This document shows positions 5,513-7,199 of a DNA stretch of 7,199 nucleotides, piece after piece. Where the stretch lies: positions 1 to 7,199 of the forward strand of contig DATFWQ010000233.1 in the NCBI GenBank assembly GCA_035259145.1, in the 5' to 3' direction. Within the stretch, counting starts at the first letter, position 1. The number at the start of each line of letters is the position of its first letter. The position numbers and the translations under genes were made by a program. Under the pieces are notes generated by a model, which did not search any database, was not told where the DNA came from, and saw nothing but the letters and a program-made list of their open reading frames with translations. The stretch comes from CF-161 sp035259145. GTDB taxonomy: Bacteria; Chloroflexota; Dormibacteria; Dormibacterales; Dormibacteraceae.

Positions 5513-7195
5513 ATGAACGCCCGCTGGTTGGCCGTCGCCCGAGGCGACAGCACTGCCGACGTCGTGCTTCGCGGCTGCCGGGTCTTCTCGGTCTTCACAC
5601 GTGAATGGCTGGACGTCGACGTGGCGGTCTTCGAGGGCCACGTGGTCGGGCTGGGTCGATACGACGGGCAGCACGTTCTGGAGCTCGACGGAGCGTATCT
5701 GGTGCCCGGCTTCATCGACGCCCACGTGCACATCGAGTCGTCAAAGTTGACCCCCGACCAGTTCGCCCGCGCGGTGGTGCCACGTGGCACGACCGCCATC
5801 GTGGCCGACCCCCACGAGATCGGCAACGTGCTCGGCTCGGACGGCATCCACTGGCTGCTCGACACACTTGACGCGCTCCCCCTTGACGTTTTCGTGATGG
5901 CGCCCTCCTGCATTCCGGCTTCACCGTTCGAGTCGCCGAGACAGGAACTGGGCGTGGGCGCCATCAGCGGCCTGCTCCGCCGCCGGCGGGTCATGGGCGT
6001 CGCCGAGATGATGAACTTCCCGGGCGTGATTGCCGGCGACGACAGCGAGCTGGCCAAGCTGAGCACGGGCCTGACCGACCACGTCGACGGACACGCGCCC
6101 GGCGTCAGCGGGCCGGCTCTCAACGCCTACGTGGCGGCCGGGATCGCGTCCGACCACGAGTCGACCACGTTCGAGGAGGCCCTGGAGAAGCGGCGCCTGG
6201 GAATGGCTGTCATGCTCCGGGAGGCTTCGAACGCGCGGAACCTGATTGACCTGCTGCCGATGGTGAGGGCCTACGGCCCGGACGGCCTGATGTTCTGCAC
6301 GGACGATCGGGAACCGGACTTCATAGCCGCCGAAGGACACATCAACCAGATGGTCAGAACGGCAGTGGCTCACGGTGTCGGTCCTGAGGACGCTCTGGTG
6401 ATGGCCACGTGGAACCCGGCGCTCTTCCACAGGCTGCCGCGCCTGGGTGCGATCGCGCCCGGCTACCAGGCAGACCTCGTGGTGCTGGACGACCTTGACC
6501 GCTTCGAACCAAGCCTGGTCCTGAAACGCGGCCGGGAACCTGAGTGGGCTCAGATTCGGGTTCCCGAGTGGGCCCTCCGCACGGTGCGGCCCGCGCCGGT
6601 GGACGCGAACTCGTTCCGCGTACCGGCAAGCGGCTCCCGTGTACGCGTCATCCGCATCATCCCAGGACAGCTGCTCACGGACGAGGAGATCGTCGATGGC
6701 CGTTTCGACGACGGTCGGCTCGAGGCTGACCCCGAGCGCGACCTTGCGAAGATCGCAGTGGTCGAGCGCCACCATGCGACCGGCCGGATCGGGGTCGGCT
6801 TCGTGACAGGTACCGGGCTCCGGCGTGGAGCCTTCGCCTCGACTATCGCGCATGACGCACACAACATCGTCGTGGTAGGCGCTGACGACCACGACATGGT
6901 GGCCTGCGTCGTGCGCCTTGCCGAGATCGGCGGGGGAATCGTCGTCGCCGAGCGTGGCCGAGCGACGGCCGACCTGCCGCTCCCGGTGGCCGGCCTCATG
7001 AGCGACCGGCCGCTCGAGGAGGTGACGGCAGAATTGAGGCGGCTCGAAAGCCTGTTGCAGAACATGGGAGTGTCCCTGACCGCCCCATTCATGGCTCTGA
7101 GCTTCCTGGCGCTGTCGGTCATCCCGAAGCTGAAGATCACCGACCGGGGCCTGATCGACGTGAACCGCTTCGAGGTCGTGCCGGTAGTCGTTTAG
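5513..7195 (+). CDS. ade: Adenine deaminase (AdeC/Ade family amidohydrolase)
   Basis: Adenine deaminase converts adenine and water to hypoxanthine and ammonia in purine salvage and catabolism; cytoplasmic. The protein is complete at 560 residues, a little shorter than the roughly 590 of E. coli Ade. Metal-centre motifs of the amidohydrolase barrel are all visible: GFIDAHVHIESS (67-77, H71 and H73), VADPHEIGNVLG (97-108), GVAEMMNFPGV (162-172, E165), DGHAPGVSG (192-200, H194), SDHESTTFEEA (213-223, H215) and CTDDREP (262-268). PEDALVMATWNPA (291-303) closes the catalytic domain. The Ade-specific C-terminal domain includes HHATGRIGVGFVTGTGL (420-436) and STIAHDAHNIVVVGADDHDM (443-462). The linker around 335-362 looks shorter than usual. 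ATG 5513 is the natural start, but no Shine-Dalgarno precedes it, so translation may rely on coupling to the DUF3052 gene 13 bases upstream. The window ends 4 bases after the stop, so no terminator can be judged. Confidence 0.95.
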   Translation: MNARWLAVARGDSTADVVLRGCRVFSVFTREWLDVDVAVFEGHVVGLGRYDGQHVLELDGAYLVPGFIDAHVHIESSKLTPDQFARAVVPRGTTAIVADPHEIGNVLGSDGIHWLLDTLDALPLDVFVMAPSCIPASPFESPRQELGVGAISGLLRRRRVMGVAEMMNFPGVIAGDDSELAKLSTGLTDHVDGHAPGVSGPALNAYVAAGIASDHESTTFEEALEKRRLGMAVMLREASNARNLIDLLPMVRAYGPDGLMFCTDDREPDFIAAEGHINQMVRTAVAHGVGPEDALVMATWNPALFHRLPRLGAIAPGYQADLVVLDDLDRFEPSLVLKRGREPEWAQIRVPEWALRTVRPAPVDANSFRVPASGSRVRVIRIIPGQLLTDEEIVDGRFDDGRLEADPERDLAKIAVVERHHATGRIGVGFVTGTGLRRGAFASTIAHDAHNIVVVGADDHDMVACVVRLAEIGGGIVVAERGRATADLPLPVAGLMSDRPLEEVTAELRRLESLLQNMGVSLTAPFMALSFLALSVIPKLKITDRGLIDVNRFEVVPVVV

Positions 7196-7199
7196 GGGA

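Noticed and set aside
4957..6123. Long open frame on the minus strand (388 codons) opposite the DUF3052 gene and ade
   Set aside because: It lies antisense to two well-supported genes, has low-complexity serine/arginine/proline-rich composition and no recognisable motif; it is a high-GC shadow frame.
5921..6892. Minus-strand open frame of 323 codons inside ade
   Set aside because: It is fully antisense to conserved adenine deaminase motifs and has no domain character of its own.

Overview
The window is high-GC, gene-dense DNA that most resembles an actinobacterium. The grounds are GTG/TTG starts at several genes, an actinobacterial-type lipoprotein ModA with a C-x5-C pair, a DUF3052 protein, an LLM-class (F420-type) oxidoreductase and a ClpX-zinc-finger/HTH regulator. 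The species cannot be named from the sequence alone.

Left block (1-3136, + strand): a complete molybdate uptake operon preceded by its probable regulator. The order is an ArsR-type HTH protein with a C-terminal molybdate-binding Mop domain (5' end outside the window), modA (periplasmic-type binding lipoprotein), modB (permease) and modC (ATPase with a C-terminal TOBE domain). Each junction is a 4-base overlap of the stop codon with a GTG or TTG start, so the four genes are very probably one translationally coupled transcript. A GC hairpin followed by a T-run sits directly after modC. A molybdate-sensing fold is therefore present at both ends of the operon, in the regulator and in the transporter ATPase.

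Middle (3154-3813, - strand): a gene convergent with modC encodes a 219-residue protein with two tandem ClpX-type four-cysteine zinc fingers and a C-terminal Cro/C1-like helix-turn-helix. It is divergent from the next operon, with about 310 bases of non-coding DNA between them.

Right block (4121-7195, + strand): an LLM-class (luciferase-like, probably F420-dependent) oxidoreductase, a small DUF3052-family protein and a full-length adenine deaminase (ade). They are separated by only 17 and 13 bases and so form a likely operon. Adenine deaminase makes hypoxanthine and ammonia from adenine. The roles of the other two genes are not known. Downstream purine oxidation would use xanthine dehydrogenase, a molybdenum enzyme, which is a possible but unproven link to the molybdate block.

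The most interesting items are the ArsR-Mop regulator (an alternative architecture to ModE), the double-zinc-finger HTH protein, and the oxidoreductase/DUF3052/ade gene trio.
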